Origin: Asticcacaulis endophyticus
Lineage (GTDB): Bacteria; Pseudomonadota; Alphaproteobacteria; Caulobacterales; Caulobacteraceae
Reading direction: 5' to 3'
DNA: 64,000 nt
Assembly: GCF_014652575.1 (NCBI RefSeq)
Contig: NZ_BMZB01000001.1
Coordinates: forward strand, 1,169,722-1,233,721
Part shown: piece by piece, positions 1 through 9,569 of the stretch
Layout of the letters: every line of letters begins with the position of its first letter
How positions within the stretch are numbered: the first letter of the stretch is position 1
Notes under the pieces: model-generated
Told to the model about the DNA's origin: nothing
Seen by the model: the letters and a program-made list of their open reading frames with translations, nothing else
Databases searched by the model: none
Position numbers and translations under genes: made by a program

Positions 1-2
1 CC

Positions 3-779
3 TACTCGACCACGGATATGAAGACGTGGACGTCCCACGGCGTGGTACTGAAACCGACCGATTTCAAGTGGGCGCGCAGCGACGCCTATGCCTCACAGGT
101 GGTCGAAAAGGACGGCAAATTCTATTTCTACGCCACCGCCAAGCACAATAAGCCGGACACGGCCATGGCCATCGGCGTGGCCGTATCGGACAGCCCGACC
201 GGCCCGTTCGTCGATGCTCGCGGCACAGCGCTGATCACCAACGACATGACGCCTGACGCCAAACACGACTGGAGCGATATCGACCCGACCGTCTTTACCG
301 ATGATGACGGCACCTCATGGCTGATGTGGGGCAATGAAAAGGCCTATCTGGTTAAGCTTAAAGCCAATATGATTGAACTGGACGGCCCTATTACTGAGGT
401 CAGCCTGCCTCACTATACCGAAGGCCCGTGGCTGCATAAGCGCGGCGACATGTACTACGTGTCCTATGCGTCGTGGGACAAAGGTGATGCCGGTGAGTAC
501 ATTTCCTTTGCCACGGCATCATCCGTTCAGGGGCCGTGGACCTATCGCGGGAAACTGACCGGCATGGCCGAGAACAGCACCACGATCCACCCGGCGATCA
601 TCGACTTTAAGGGCCAGTCCTATTTCTTCTACCACGATGGCGCATGGTCCATTGGCGACCAGAAGGGCGGCAGCTATCGCCGCGCGGTCAGGGTTGAGCC
701 GCTTTATTATAATGCTGACGGTACGATTAAGCCGATCACGCAAACCAAGGCCGGGGTGTCGGTAGGGCCTAAGCCCTAA
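3..779 (+). CDS. Glycoside hydrolase family 43 protein, 5' truncated by window edge
   Basis: The frame is open to the first bases of the window and reads [13 protein letters not shown], a typical family 43 blade, so the gene starts upstream and the internal ATG at 18 is not its start. GH43 enzymes are five-bladed propellers that hydrolyse arabinose/xylose-containing polysaccharides. Visible signatures are the [13 protein letters not shown] segment, which carries the transition-state-tuning Asp, and [18 protein letters not shown], which carries the general acid Glu. The first catalytic Asp would lie in the missing part. The stop codon overlaps that of the convergent engB. Substrate (xylan or arabinan) cannot be decided from this fragment. 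Confidence 0.88.
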   Translation, partial: YSTTDMKTWTSHGVVLKPTDFKWARSDAYASQVVEKDGKFYFYATAKHNKPDTAMAIGVAVSDSPTGPFVDARGTALITNDMTPDAKHDWSDIDPTVFTDDDGTSWLMWGNEKAYLVKLKANMIELDGPITEVSLPHYTEGPWLHKRGDMYYVSYASWDKGDAGEYISFATASSVQGPWTYRGKLTGMAENSTTIHPAIIDFKGQSYFFYHDGAWSIGDQKGGSYRRAVRVEPLYYNADGTIKPITQTKAGVSVGPKP

Positions 780-1426
780 AGCGTGACCCCGCACGCCATC
801 ATGATCTCGGCGCGCAGTTCAGGGATGCCTAAGCCTTTTTCCGAAGAGGTGGCGATCACGAGCGGGTGGGCCGCCGGACGCTTTTTGATGGCGTTTTGGC
901 TTTCGGCCACGACCTTTTCCAGCTCGGCGGGCTTGATCTTATCGGCCTTGGTCAGGATGATCTGATAGCTGACGGCGGCCAGATCGAGCGCATCCATCGG
1001 CTCATTATCGACGCTTTTCAGGCCGTGACGGGCATCGATCAGCAGATAGGCGCGCTTAAGGCTGGGGCGGCCGCGCAGGTAGTCACGGCCCAGATTCTGG
1101 AACTTCTTGACCGTGGTCTTGGACGCGCGCGCCCAGCCATAGCCGGGCAGGTCGACCAGACGGAGTTTCTCTTCCAGCACAAAGAAATTAACCTCGCGCG
1201 TGCGGCCGGGCTCATTTGAGGCCCGCGCCAGATGGTTTTGACCGACCAGCGCGTTGATAAGGCTGGACTTGCCGACGTTGGAGCGTCCGGCAAAGGCCAC
1301 TTCGGGCAGGTCGTCGGGCGGCAACTGCTCAATCTGGGCCGCGCCCATGAGAAAGCGGACAGGCCGCGCGAACTGTATCCGCGCGGCCTCCAGAACGTCT
1401 TCGCTGTAAAGCGGTTCGTCAGTCAA
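776..1426 (-). CDS. engB: Ribosome biogenesis GTP-binding protein EngB/YsxC
   Basis: A 216-residue TRAFAC-class GTPase needed for assembly of the 50S subunit. The P-loop GRSNVGKSS (about residues 46-54), the G3 motif DLPGYGWA and the G4 motif TKAD are all intact. Length and motif order match the EngB family. It is the last gene of a leftward rpmH-rnpA-yidC-engB group, the usual alphaproteobacterial arrangement, and its ATG lies only two bases after the yidC stop, so translation is probably coupled. Its stop overlaps the stop of the convergent GH43 gene. Confidence 0.96.
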   Translation of the reverse strand: MTDEPLYSEDVLEAARIQFARPVRFLMGAAQIEQLPPDDLPEVAFAGRSNVGKSSLINALVGQNHLARASNEPGRTREVNFFVLEEKLRLVDLPGYGWARASKTTVKKFQNLGRDYLRGRPSLKRAYLLIDARHGLKSVDNEPMDALDLAAVSYQIILTKADKIKPAELEKVVAESQNAIKKRPAAHPLVIATSSEKGLGIPELRAEIMMACGVTL

Positions 1427-1428
1427 AA

Positions 1429-3342
1429 TCAGGTATCCTTTTTAGCCTTACGGCTGCGCTTAGTACCGCCGCCTGAGATGACCTCGCCCTTGATAACCTT
1501 GCCGTCATCGTCGCCAGCCGTGGCCGTGACGGTCGCGGTTTGCGTCGTCTCAGCCGTCGGTTTCCGGAACTTACCGATAAAGGTATCGATCGGGTTCTCG
1601 ACCTTCAGGCGGTGCATGATCGAATATTGCTGGGCGATGGTCAGCACGTTCGACCAGGTCCAGTAGATCAGCAGGCCCACCGCGAACGGCGCCATGATGA
1701 AGGTGAACATCAGCGGCATGAAGGCAAAGATCTTGCGCTGAATGGGGTCGGGTGCTGGCGGGTTCATGCCTTGGGTCAGCCACATGGTGAAGCCGTAAAG
1801 AATGGCCACAATACCGATATGCAAGGGCCCGCCGAGGATCGAGCCAATCAGCGGCACGGTCGCCGGATCGTAGGGGATCAGGCCAAACAGGTTAAAAATG
1901 GTCGACGGATCGCGCGCCGACAGATCGTTGATGTAGCCAAAGAACGGCGCATGACGCATTTCGATGGTGACGAACAGCACCTTATAAAGGGCATAAAAGA
2001 CCGGAATTTGCAGCAGCATCGGAAGGCAGCCGGTCATCGGATTGACCTTTTCCTTCTGATACATGTTCATCATTTCGATCTGCATCTTTTGGGCGTCGCC
2101 CTCATACTTTTTCTTCAGTTCCTCGACCTTGGGCTGAAGCATCTTCATCTTGGTCATGGATTCGTATGACTTGTGCGCCAACGGATAGAAGATCAGCTTG
2201 ACCACAACCGTCAGGCCCAGAATGGCCAGACCGAAATTGCCCATGAATTGGAACAACTTATCCAGGGTCCAGAACATCGGGCGGGTCAGGAACCAGAAAT
2301 TACCCCAGTCGATGGCCTTATCGAACGACGGCAGACCCATGTTTTCCTGATAGGCGGTAAGGATGGTGGCGACCTTGGCACCGGCAAACAGGTGGTGAAC
2401 CTCAGTGATCTGCGTGCCGGATGCTATGGTGATGGCATTCGCCACATAACCGGCCTGCAAGACCTGAACGCCCTCAACTTCTGAGGCGCGGAAGGCGGCT
2501 TTCACCTTTTCGTTCTGGGCCGGAATGACGCTGGCCATCCAGTATTTGTCGGTGATGCCGAGCCAGCCGCCGGTTGATTCCGCTTCAAACGTCTTTTTCT
2601 TCTGCCAGTCTTTGTACTTGAATTCTTTCAGCTTGTTGTCGAACACGCCGACCCCGCCTTCGTGCAGTATCATGTTCGTGCCGAGCTGATCCGGCACACC
2701 CTGACGGGTGACGCTGGCATAGGGAGCAACGGTAACCGCCACACCGGACGTATTGATGACCTTTTCGGTAATGGTGATCATGTAGTTTTCGTCGACGGCG
2801 TAGGTGCGCTCAAAGCGCAGACCCGCACCATTGTCGTAACCTAAGACAACATTCTTACCGACGCTCAAAACCGTGCCGGATTGCAGCGTCCATTGGGTCG
2901 AGGCATTTGGCAGGCCATTGATATTCTGGCCCAGCCAGCCGGAATCGGCGAAAAAGGCGTGCTTGGCCCCTTCCGGGCGGAACAGTTCAACCGCCGGTGA
3001 GTTCTTGTCGATCGTTTCCTTATACTTGGTCAGGAACAGATCATCAAAGCGCGCGCCGGTCAGCGACAGTGACCCTTTCAGAGACGGCGTATTGATCTGC
3101 ACCCGCTGCGTCAGGCCGACGGCCTTTTCACGCGCGACGGGGGCAGCCAGCGTTACGGGCGCAGGTGCGGCACCGGCCACAGGCGTGTTGGCCTTGGCGA
3201 CGGCGGCGGCTTTTTCACGCGCGGCCTGTTCCTTTTCCATCTGCGGGTTCAGGACAAAGAACTGATAGCCAAACAATATCACCATCGACAGGGCGATAAA
3301 GAGGAACATATTGCGGTTGTCGGCGGTCTTGTTGGGCGTCAT
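1429..3342 (-). CDS. yidC: Membrane protein insertase YidC
   Basis: A 637-residue Oxa1/YidC-family insertase that works alone or with SecYEG to place proteins in the inner membrane. An N-terminal membrane segment (about residues 10-30) is followed by a large periplasmic domain and, from about residue 370, the conserved five-helix core with the coiled C1 loop rich in Lys and Met ([18 protein letters not shown]) and the [20 protein letters not shown] stretch. The groove position usually occupied by Arg in Escherichia coli is Lys here ([10 protein letters not shown]). The basic Ser/Arg/Lys tail is usual. No yidD gene lies in the 55-base gap to rnpA, although many bacteria have one there. Confidence 0.97.
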   Translation of the reverse strand: MTPNKTADNRNMFLFIALSMVILFGYQFFVLNPQMEKEQAAREKAAAVAKANTPVAGAAPAPVTLAAPVAREKAVGLTQRVQINTPSLKGSLSLTGARFDDLFLTKYKETIDKNSPAVELFRPEGAKHAFFADSGWLGQNINGLPNASTQWTLQSGTVLSVGKNVVLGYDNGAGLRFERTYAVDENYMITITEKVINTSGVAVTVAPYASVTRQGVPDQLGTNMILHEGGVGVFDNKLKEFKYKDWQKKKTFEAESTGGWLGITDKYWMASVIPAQNEKVKAAFRASEVEGVQVLQAGYVANAITIASGTQITEVHHLFAGAKVATILTAYQENMGLPSFDKAIDWGNFWFLTRPMFWTLDKLFQFMGNFGLAILGLTVVVKLIFYPLAHKSYESMTKMKMLQPKVEELKKKYEGDAQKMQIEMMNMYQKEKVNPMTGCLPMLLQIPVFYALYKVLFVTIEMRHAPFFGYINDLSARDPSTIFNLFGLIPYDPATVPLIGSILGGPLHIGIVAILYGFTMWLTQGMNPPAPDPIQRKIFAFMPLMFTFIMAPFAVGLLIYWTWSNVLTIAQQYSIMHRLKVENPIDTFIGKFRKPTAETTQTATVTATAGDDDGKVIKGEVISGGGTKRSRKAKKDT

Positions 3343-3397
3343 CGACAGTCTTTATTCAGAGGTTAAGGTACAAATTGTCCGGTGGAGCGGCCCGCCA

Positions 3398-3775
3398 TCA
3401 GCGCGGGCTTTGTTTGGGCGACAGCCTTATCAGGGCACGTCTTATATCGTCAAGCAAACCTTGCCAATCACGCGAACAGGTGCCGGGCTTAGGGGGTGCG
3501 TCTTTCACAGGCGTATCGGCCCGCGCGATCAGCACATAGTCATGGCCGGCCACGCCAAGCTCAGGGATCAGCGCTTGCGCCGCGGCCCGCAGGCGGCGTT
3601 TGGCGCGGTTTCTGACCACGGCCCCGCCGACCTTTTTAGTGGCGGTAAAACCGACCCTTATGTCGTCCGATCCGTCCTCACGCGCACGCATCTGCACCAC
3701 CACACAGCCTTGCGCCCGGTAAGGGGCCTTGGCGGCGGCGAGGAAATCTGCGCGATCGGTCAAACGCTTAATCAT
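3398..3775 (-). CDS. rnpA: Ribonuclease P protein component
   Basis: A small basic protein that binds RNase P RNA and helps process the 5' end of pre-tRNAs. The RNR motif region is clear (VVRNRAKRRLRAAAQ, about residues 59-73), following GFTATKKVGGA. I start it at the ATG at 3775 (MIKRLTDRADF), which matches the family N-terminus; an ATG 18 bases upstream would add six unrelated residues. It sits between rpmH and yidC, as in most bacteria. Confidence 0.94.
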   Translation of the reverse strand: MIKRLTDRADFLAAAKAPYRAQGCVVVQMRAREDGSDDIRVGFTATKKVGGAVVRNRAKRRLRAAAQALIPELGVAGHDYVLIARADTPVKDAPPKPGTCSRDWQGLLDDIRRALIRLSPKQSPR

Positions 3776-3792
3776 GATAAGGCCCAGATGCA

Positions 3793-3828
3793 CAAAGAGC
3801 CCAAAGTCGTTAAACCAAGGGCTCTTTG
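3793..3828 (-). other. Intercistronic hairpin between rpmH and rnpA
   Basis: A perfect inverted repeat, CAAAGAGCCC paired with GGGCTCTTTG (10 bp, 16-base loop), falls in the gap between rpmH and rnpA and ends 17 bases before the rnpA start. No run of T follows, so I read it as an attenuator or RNA-processing site that lowers rnpA relative to rpmH rather than as a full terminator. Function is inferred from position only. Confidence 0.55.
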
Positions 3829-3861
3829 AATATTATGCGAGGTATAAAGCGGTGACGCTGA

Positions 3862-3996
3862 TTAGGCAGTCAGGCGCTTACGACCCTTGGCGCGGCGACG
3901 TGCGACAACTTTTTGGCCGTTCTTGGTGGCCATGCGCGAGCGGAAGCCGTGACGGCGCTTGCGCACGAGTCGGCTTGGCTGGTAGGTGCGTTTCAT
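3862..3996 (-). CDS. rpmH: 50S ribosomal protein L34
   Basis: A 44-codon gene missed by a length cut-off. The translation starts [20 protein letters not shown] and ends KGRKRLTA, the full-length L34 pattern with its high Arg/Lys content. It is the first gene of the leftward rpmH-rnpA-yidC-engB operon and has a recognisable promoter about 60 bases upstream. Confidence 0.98.
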   Translation of the reverse strand: MKRTYQPSRLVRKRRHGFRSRMATKNGQKVVARRRAKGRKRLTA

Positions 3997-4058
3997 GGTC
4001 TGCTCCGATTAAGGACGATAGCCCTCAATGAATTGAGCTACCTTAGTAAAGAGGCGCG

Positions 4059-4087
4059 TGGATATGACAACAGGCCGCGATTGTCAA
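4059..4087 (-). promoter_or_regulatory. Probable promoter of the rpmH operon
   Basis: On the minus strand a consensus -35 box TTGACA (4082-4087) is separated by 17 bases from TATCCA (4059-4064), leaving about 60 bases to the rpmH start. Spacing and sequence fit a housekeeping sigma-70/73 promoter. No experimental support. Confidence 0.65.
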
Positions 4088-4179
4088 CGTCATTTAGGCC
4101 TTACGCCATAAGAATCTATGATGTATTATGAAAATTCAAACGGATTCAAAGCGCGACCGCTCAAAAGTCCGCCCTGACC

Positions 4180-5901
4180 ATGACTAACCCAAAGGCATTG
4201 TATCGGGTGTTCGACCTCGCGACGTCCAGAAAGCCGGAAAAAAAGCCCGGACATAAGGCAAAGGTGCCGGACAGCAACCCGCTGGGTCTGCCGTCAGCGT
4301 TGAAACCCGATGGCTGGGCCTTGCGTGATGGCGGTCATCGTGGCGGAACGTCGGATAGTTCATATGCCAGCGTACAGTGGGCGCAGCGTCTTTATAATGC
4401 CGCCCGAACCAGCGCGTACTGGGGTGCGCGTATATTAAGGCGTCTGCGGACGTTTTTTACCGGATTGTCAGGTCGGCTGCTGATCATCAGCGCCATATTC
4501 GTGGTGGTGGTCGAAGTCCTTATTCTTATTCCGTCATTGGCCTCGTTTCAGGAGCGCTGGCTGATCGACCGCATCCGTCAGGCCGAAATCGCCTCACTGG
4601 CGCTGGATGCCTCCAGCGAAAAGACCGTGACCGAAGATTTGTCGCGCCAGCTTTTGACCAGTGCCGGGGCGAAATATCTAGCGATCCAGAACCAGCAGGG
4701 CACCCGCGACTACGTGCTGTCGGACTTTAATATCACCGTCATTCCTGACGTGATTGATCAGCGCACCAGCCGCTCGGATATTCGCGGCGATATCGCCTAT
4801 CTGTGGGGGCCGTGGCGCACCCTGATGGGGCAGTCCGACCGGCTTATCCATACCGAGGCCGTGCCCAAGGTGCGCAAAGGCGGTGAACTGATCGAAATCA
4901 TCGTGCCCGCCGAACCGCTGAAACAGGAACTTAAGACCTATCTGGGGTCGATGCTGCGCATGTCGATGACCATATCCCTGGCCGCCGGTCTTCTGGTGTT
5001 CGTGGGCCTGTCTATATTCATTGTGCGCCCGATCCAGAACCTGACCAGAGTCATCGCCAGCTTCAAAGCCAATCCCGAAGACATGACCAATGCCCCGAAG
5101 CTGTCCGGGCGGCGCGATGAGATCGGCCACATCGAAGAAGAACTGGCCGCCATGCAGGCTGAGGTTCGCCACGCCCTGACGTCACGGGCGCGACTGGCCG
5201 CCTTGGGGCAGGCGGTCTCCAAGATCAATCACGATTTGCGCAATATGCTGACCTCGGCCCAGATGGCGTCTGACCGGCTGGCGGAGTCGCCCGATCCGAT
5301 GGTCGCCAAGGCCCTGCCGCGGTTGGAGCGCGCGCTCGACCGGGCGCTTAATCTGGCGCAAAACGTGCTCAACTACGGCAAATCCGACGAAGTGGCGCCG
5401 CGGTTCCAGATCCTGAAACTGCGCGACATGGCCTATGCGGCGGCCGAAGATGCGGGGCTTGGCCTGACGCCCAAATCGCCGGAGCCGGTGCGCTTTGCGC
5501 TTAAGGCCCCCAAGGGCTTTCATTTCGAGGCCGACCCTGAGCACATGCACCGGCTGCTGGTCAATCTGATGCGTAATGCCCGTCAGGCCATTGAGCGTCA
5601 GCCCAACCGGCAGGTCTATGATTCCACAGCCCGCAAGGGGCCGCTCGGTCGCGTGACCCTGACGGCCACAAAGTCCGTCGATGAGGTGATCCTGACCGTG
5701 TCCGACGATGGCCCCGGCATCCCTGAGAAAATCCGCGAGCAGCTATTCAGACCGTTTTCGGCCTCGGCACAGGCCGATGGTTCCGGGCTTGGGCTGGCGA
5801 TCGCGCGCGAACTGGCGCAAACTCATGGCGGTGATGTGCATCTGGCGCAAACCGGCCCGGACGGCACGACGTTCGAGATCAGGTTGCCTCTGAAAAGCTA
5901 A
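4180..5901 (+). CDS. Membrane sensor histidine kinase (HAMP, HisKA-like, HATPase)
   Basis: A 573-residue kinase. A hydrophilic N-terminal tail of about 100 residues precedes the first membrane helix (LLIISAIFVVVVEVLILI); a periplasmic sensor region follows, then a second helix (about 265-285), a HAMP linker, and a dimerisation helix with the phospho-acceptor His in KINHDLRNMLTSAQ. The ATPase part has the N box (NLMRNARQAI), G1 box (DDGPGIP), F box (LFRPFS) and G2 box (GSGLGLAIAR). No response regulator gene is adjacent, so the partner is unknown. A small unknown gene follows after 11 bases, probably co-transcribed. The start is uncertain because no clear ribosome binding site precedes the chosen ATG. 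Confidence 0.9.
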   Translation: MTNPKALYRVFDLATSRKPEKKPGHKAKVPDSNPLGLPSALKPDGWALRDGGHRGGTSDSSYASVQWAQRLYNAARTSAYWGARILRRLRTFFTGLSGRLLIISAIFVVVVEVLILIPSLASFQERWLIDRIRQAEIASLALDASSEKTVTEDLSRQLLTSAGAKYLAIQNQQGTRDYVLSDFNITVIPDVIDQRTSRSDIRGDIAYLWGPWRTLMGQSDRLIHTEAVPKVRKGGELIEIIVPAEPLKQELKTYLGSMLRMSMTISLAAGLLVFVGLSIFIVRPIQNLTRVIASFKANPEDMTNAPKLSGRRDEIGHIEEELAAMQAEVRHALTSRARLAALGQAVSKINHDLRNMLTSAQMASDRLAESPDPMVAKALPRLERALDRALNLAQNVLNYGKSDEVAPRFQILKLRDMAYAAAEDAGLGLTPKSPEPVRFALKAPKGFHFEADPEHMHRLLVNLMRNARQAIERQPNRQVYDSTARKGPLGRVTLTATKSVDEVILTVSDDGPGIPEKIREQLFRPFSASAQADGSGLGLAIARELAQTHGGDVHLAQTGPDGTTFEIRLPLKS

Positions 5902-5912
5902 AGGTTATCATT

Positions 5913-6443
5913 TTGGATTTTGAAGATTTGATGGAATTGTCGCGGGATAGTTATGTCTCGCAGTTTGCCAGCTTTATTGAAAAGCAGCAGGCCCTGCATG
6001 ACAAAGGTTCGGCCGAAGTCAAGTTTCAACTCTCCGATCACAGCGGCCTTTACCGGCAATTCTATTGCGCGGACTATGCATCCAATGACGATGGCGTTCA
6101 GATTGTTGAAATGACACCCGACGAAGAGGTCAGTTTTGACTCGATTTCGGTATCACTGGGTGAACTGGAAATGACGGTTCAGCGCCTGAACTGGCATGAT
6201 GTGACCCTGACTCTGGAGGGTGAGGCCTTGCCGCCCGAAGCCTTTGCGGAATGGTTTGAAACCTGGTTCGATCCGGATGAAACCAATACCGACTGGGACT
6301 CGAAGTTTTCCAGCCACGTCCATTCGCTGCTGCTCGACGGACACGATATCCATGTCGATTTTGGCACCGCCCCGGTCGAGGCGCTGGTGGAACTATTTGT
6401 TCTAATTGAGGGTGCGGGCGTGAAGGCGGCTACGGTATCATAA
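5913..6443 (+). CDS. Conserved hypothetical acidic protein
   Basis: A 176-residue acidic, soluble-looking protein with no signal peptide or membrane segment and no family I recognise. The best start is TTG at 5913, eight bases after AAAGG; an ATG at 5931 (MELSRDSY) is the alternative. The 11-base distance from the kinase stop suggests one transcript and perhaps a shared pathway, which is inference only. The middle has alternating acidic and aromatic residues (EWFETWFDPDETNTDWDSKF). Confidence 0.75.
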   Translation: MDFEDLMELSRDSYVSQFASFIEKQQALHDKGSAEVKFQLSDHSGLYRQFYCADYASNDDGVQIVEMTPDEEVSFDSISVSLGELEMTVQRLNWHDVTLTLEGEALPPEAFAEWFETWFDPDETNTDWDSKFSSHVHSLLLDGHDIHVDFGTAPVEALVELFVLIEGAGVKAATVS

Positions 6444-6450
6444 CTTAAGA

Positions 6451-6615
6451 ACCTCCCCTCTTGGAGGGGTTTGACGCAAGCAAACGATCCAGTGAATCGT
6501 TTGTCAGTCATGGGGAGGTTTGATTTATCAAACCGGAAGGTGGGGTAAACGGCAGACAAGGTTACCCCCTCTTCATTTTGACGTCAAAATGAAGCTCCCC
6601 CTGCAACAGGGGGAG
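6451..6615. repeat. Intergenic palindromic repeat cluster overlapping the cobB 3' end
   Basis: About 165 bases of nested GC-rich inverted repeats: ACCTCCCCTC with GAGGGGT, AAACGAT with ATCGTTT, TTTGAT with ATCAAA, CATTTTGACGTCAAAATG (perfect 18-base palindrome around 6574-6591) and CTCCCCCTG with CAGGGGGAG. The CTCCCC/GGGGAG theme recurs at 23034, 36200 and 46543. The right end codes for the last ten residues and the stop of cobB, so the repeat probably replaced the original gene end. No transposase is present. Confidence 0.7.
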
Positions 6616-7321
6616 TTCTCAGCAACCGCCCAACAAATGTCGGCACTACCTCTGTCGCGGGACCCAGAATTTTCTCGTCAAACAGGCTGTGTCCCAGTGA
6701 CGGTTCCAGATTTAGTTCAACCGTATGAGCACCCGCGGCCCGTGCTTCCTGAACAAAGCTCGCAGCCGGATACACATTGCCGGACGTGCCAATCGAGATA
6801 AACAGGTCGCAGTCGCTCAGTGCATCATAGATCGCTTCCATCTCCAGCGGCATTTCCCCGAACCAGACGATATGCGGCCTTAAAAACCCGCTGTCATCAA
6901 ACGGCGAGGGTGCGTTCGGGTCGATATCGCCGGTCCAACCGATCACCCGTTCTGTCACAGTGCAGCGTGCCTTCAGCAATTCGCCGTGTATGTGGATCAG
7001 CCGGAACCCGGCCTTTGGCGGCAGGGCGGCATGGGTGCGGTCATGCAGGTCATCAACATTCTGGGTCACCAGCAGGATATTGCCGTCCCATGCACTGGCC
7101 AGCCGCGCCAAAGCCTCGTGGGCAGCATTGGGTTTAACCTCAGCCAACTGACGGCGGCGCTGATTGTAGAAATCCTGCACCAAAGCCGGATTGGCCGCAT
7201 AGCCTTCGGGCGTAGCGACCTCTTCGACGCGATGGCCACACCACAGCCCGTCCGAGGCTCTGAACGTCGGCACGCCCGATTCCGCCGAAATTCCCGCGCC
7301 GGTCAGGATGACGATGTTCAT
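6584..7321 (-). CDS. cobB: NAD-dependent protein deacylase (sirtuin) CobB
   Basis: A 245-residue sirtuin that removes acyl groups from lysines using NAD+. It has the NAD motifs [14 protein letters not shown] and TQNVDDLHD, and the catalytic His in HIHGELL. The Tyr and Arg of YNQRRRQL match class III (SIRT5-like) enzymes, which prefer succinyl or malonyl groups. The zinc-binding Cys tetrad of most sirtuins is reduced to one Cys (ARCTVTE), so the small domain may lack zinc. The C-terminal residues [12 protein letters not shown] come from an intergenic repeat. Its ATG overlaps the ggt stop, so the two genes are probably coupled. Confidence 0.92.
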   Translation of the reverse strand: MNIVILTGAGISAESGVPTFRASDGLWCGHRVEEVATPEGYAANPALVQDFYNQRRRQLAEVKPNAAHEALARLASAWDGNILLVTQNVDDLHDRTHAALPPKAGFRLIHIHGELLKARCTVTERVIGWTGDIDPNAPSPFDDSGFLRPHIVWFGEMPLEMEAIYDALSDCDLFISIGTSGNVYPAASFVQEARAAGAHTVELNLEPSLGHSLFDEKILGPATEVVPTFVGRLLRTPPVAGGASF

Positions 7322-9039
7322 GGCTGACCTTTGAGAACGACGCCTTCTCTGCGCGGATCGGCCCCGCCGTCATAGCTGCCGTCCGGCTTGCGCATAATGC
7401 CGTGAATACCGGATTCTTCGCCCGCAGATGCCGTAATAGTATAGCCCATGCCGGTCAAAGCGGTAACCACCGCAGGGTTCGTCCGGCCGGTTTCGATGCG
7501 CAGGCTGTCACCACGGGCAATGACATTGGGCAGGGCGGCGGCATCGCTGACACTCAGCCCCCAGTCCAGAACCGCCACCAAAGTTTTTAGGTTATAGCCC
7601 AGAATATTAGACCCGCCGGGTGAGCCGATCAGGGCCACCACCTTACGATCCTTATCCAGCACAATGACGGGTGACATAGATGACCTTGGGCGCTTACCGC
7701 CAAGGGCGGCATTGGCAGCTTTTTGACCATCCGTCATGACGGGCGAGAACGAAAAATCGGTAAGCTGATTATTCAAAAAGAACCCGCCGACCATCCGGCC
7801 GGTGCCGAAAAAGCTTTCGACCGTGGTGGTCATGCTGACCGCATTGCCATAGGCGTCCATAATCACAAAATGCGAGGTGCCCGCCGGTTCATGGGTATTG
7901 TCGGGGGCAAGCGCTACACTAGTCGGCGGCGTTCCCGCCTTGGGGGCAGGCGATGGCGTGCCGGGGGTGATCATCGCCGCACGCTCCACCACATAGGCCG
8001 GATCAATCAATCCCTCAGTCGGCACGCGAACAAACACCGGATCGGCGACATACTGATCGCGGTCAACATACATCAGCTTTTCGGCCTCGATCAGGGCCGA
8101 CCAGCCGCGCGCATCATCCTTACCCCACGCGCTCATGGGGAAACGCTCCAGCAATTGCAGGCCCTGAATCAACGACACCCCGCTGGAGGGAGGTGGCGGC
8201 GCGCACACTATATAGACGCGGTACGGCCCGCACACCGGGGCCTGCTCAAGGGGGCGGTAGCTGGCGAAATCTGAGGGCTGCAAATCACCGGGCAGCGGCC
8301 CCTGATGGGTGCGGGCGATGATCTGATCGACCAGCGGCCCGGACTTGAAAATCGCCGCCCCATCCTTGGCTAGGGTTTTCAAGGTCTCGGCATAGGCCGG
8401 ATTGGTCTGAATATCGCCGGTGGTTTTAAGCCCGCCCTGACCATTGCCCCAATAGGTGCGGTAATCCTCGATCCTGGACTGCGGGAAGCGTTCGCTTTTC
8501 AGGTAATTGCCCAGACGCGGGGAAATGGTGAAACCGCTCTCCGCCAGCGCGATAGATGATCCGAACAGATCGTGCCAGGGCAGCTTGCCGTGGTCCTTAT
8601 GGGCGGCCTCCAGCATAATGACGGCGCCCGGCACGCCAGTGGCGCGACCGGACACGATCGCCTCACCAAATGGCAGGGGTTTGCCGTCGCGCATAAACAG
8701 GTTGCCGTCTGCTGTGGCCGGTGCCACCTCCCGCCCGTCATAGGCCGTCAGGGTTTTGGTCTTGGCGTCATAATAGGTCATGAACGCCCCGCCGCCGAGG
8801 CCGGAGCTTTGCGGCTCGACTAGCCCCAGCGTGGTTTGCACGGCGACTGCCGCATCAATGGCCGTGCCTCCGGATTTTAGGATATCCATCCCGGCTTTGG
8901 CGGCCAGAGGGTTGGCCGCCACCACGATCGGGGTGGTTTTCGCGCCCTCAGTGACGGGCCTGTGCGAGCAGGCCCCGATGAGAAGGCTTAAGGCAACAAC
9001 AGAGGTGAGGGCGGTACGGCGGGACAGATGATTATGCAT
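7318..9039 (-). CDS. ggt: Gamma-glutamyltransferase, exported lipoprotein-like
   Basis: A 573-residue Ntn-hydrolase that cleaves gamma-glutamyl bonds of glutathione and related compounds in the periplasm. The precursor starts with a signal peptide and lipobox-like LIGAC (Cys about residue 24). The autoprocessing Thr is in [10 protein letters not shown] (about residue 388), followed by [12 protein letters not shown], and the small subunit carries KRPRSSMSP and GSPGGSNI, all typical of GGT. The ATGA overlap with cobB downstream implies a two-gene operon. Confidence 0.94.
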   Translation of the reverse strand: MHNHLSRRTALTSVVALSLLIGACSHRPVTEGAKTTPIVVAANPLAAKAGMDILKSGGTAIDAAVAVQTTLGLVEPQSSGLGGGAFMTYYDAKTKTLTAYDGREVAPATADGNLFMRDGKPLPFGEAIVSGRATGVPGAVIMLEAAHKDHGKLPWHDLFGSSIALAESGFTISPRLGNYLKSERFPQSRIEDYRTYWGNGQGGLKTTGDIQTNPAYAETLKTLAKDGAAIFKSGPLVDQIIARTHQGPLPGDLQPSDFASYRPLEQAPVCGPYRVYIVCAPPPPSSGVSLIQGLQLLERFPMSAWGKDDARGWSALIEAEKLMYVDRDQYVADPVFVRVPTEGLIDPAYVVERAAMITPGTPSPAPKAGTPPTSVALAPDNTHEPAGTSHFVIMDAYGNAVSMTTTVESFFGTGRMVGGFFLNNQLTDFSFSPVMTDGQKAANAALGGKRPRSSMSPVIVLDKDRKVVALIGSPGGSNILGYNLKTLVAVLDWGLSVSDAAALPNVIARGDSLRIETGRTNPAVVTALTGMGYTITASAGEESGIHGIMRKPDGSYDGGADPRREGVVLKGQP

Positions 9040-9219
9040 TTGCTGAACTTAAGTACGCAGGTGCGAAAAGACAAACTCAAATACACAGCCACGGTTTGAT
9101 CAACAGGAAATCCGAAAAAATAGCGCTTGCGCCGTCATTTTGATCTTGCCTTTGCGCGTCTAAGCGACTAATTGTCCGCCCTCTCTGACGGGTACGCCTG
9201 TTAGGGCTAAGGAAAATGC

Positions 9220-9296
9220 GCACTCGTAGCTCAGCTGGATAGAGCATCAGACTACGAATCTGAGGGTCGGGCGTTCGAATCGCTCCGAGTGCGCCA
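9220..9296 (+). tRNA. tRNA-Arg (anticodon ACG)
   Basis: A 77-base cloverleaf: acceptor GCACTCG pairs with CGAGTGC, D stem GCTC/GAGC, anticodon stem TCAGA/TCTGA with loop CTACGAA (anticodon ACG, read as ICG), TTCGAAT T-loop, discriminator G, and an encoded CCA. This tRNA reads CGU/CGC/CGA. Confidence 0.97.
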
Positions 9297-9340
9297 TTCC
9301 ACTAAAAAAGCCTCCCGTCCGGGAGGCTTTTTTAGTGGAA
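9297..9340. terminator. Bidirectional terminator after tRNA-Arg
   Basis: A perfect 21-bp inverted repeat with a two-base loop starts directly after the tRNA CCA. The core GCCTCCCG/CGGGAGGC is flanked by AAAAAA and TTTTTT, so it can stop transcription from either side. Confidence 0.93.
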
Positions 9341-9569
9341 TAATGCCGTCATTATACGCACCCTTCTGAAAACATGACCTTTCAAACGTAGGCGTCAGTA
9401 CTGCACGGCCTTGGCGGCAAAATACCCTCCATTTTTAAAGTCACTTGAATCCGGTTAGGTGGACGTACGCTTTTTGCGTGATTTTTTTGAGCTCTGATCA
9501 GCTTAGGGGCTTTTCTTTTGGGGACAGGAATGTGATTTTCAACCCCATGACGAAAAGGACGGTTGCGTA

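Noticed and set aside
4180-5901. Pairing of the sensor kinase with the receiver protein at 14787
   Set aside because: They are nine kb apart with unrelated genes between; nothing in the sequence links them.
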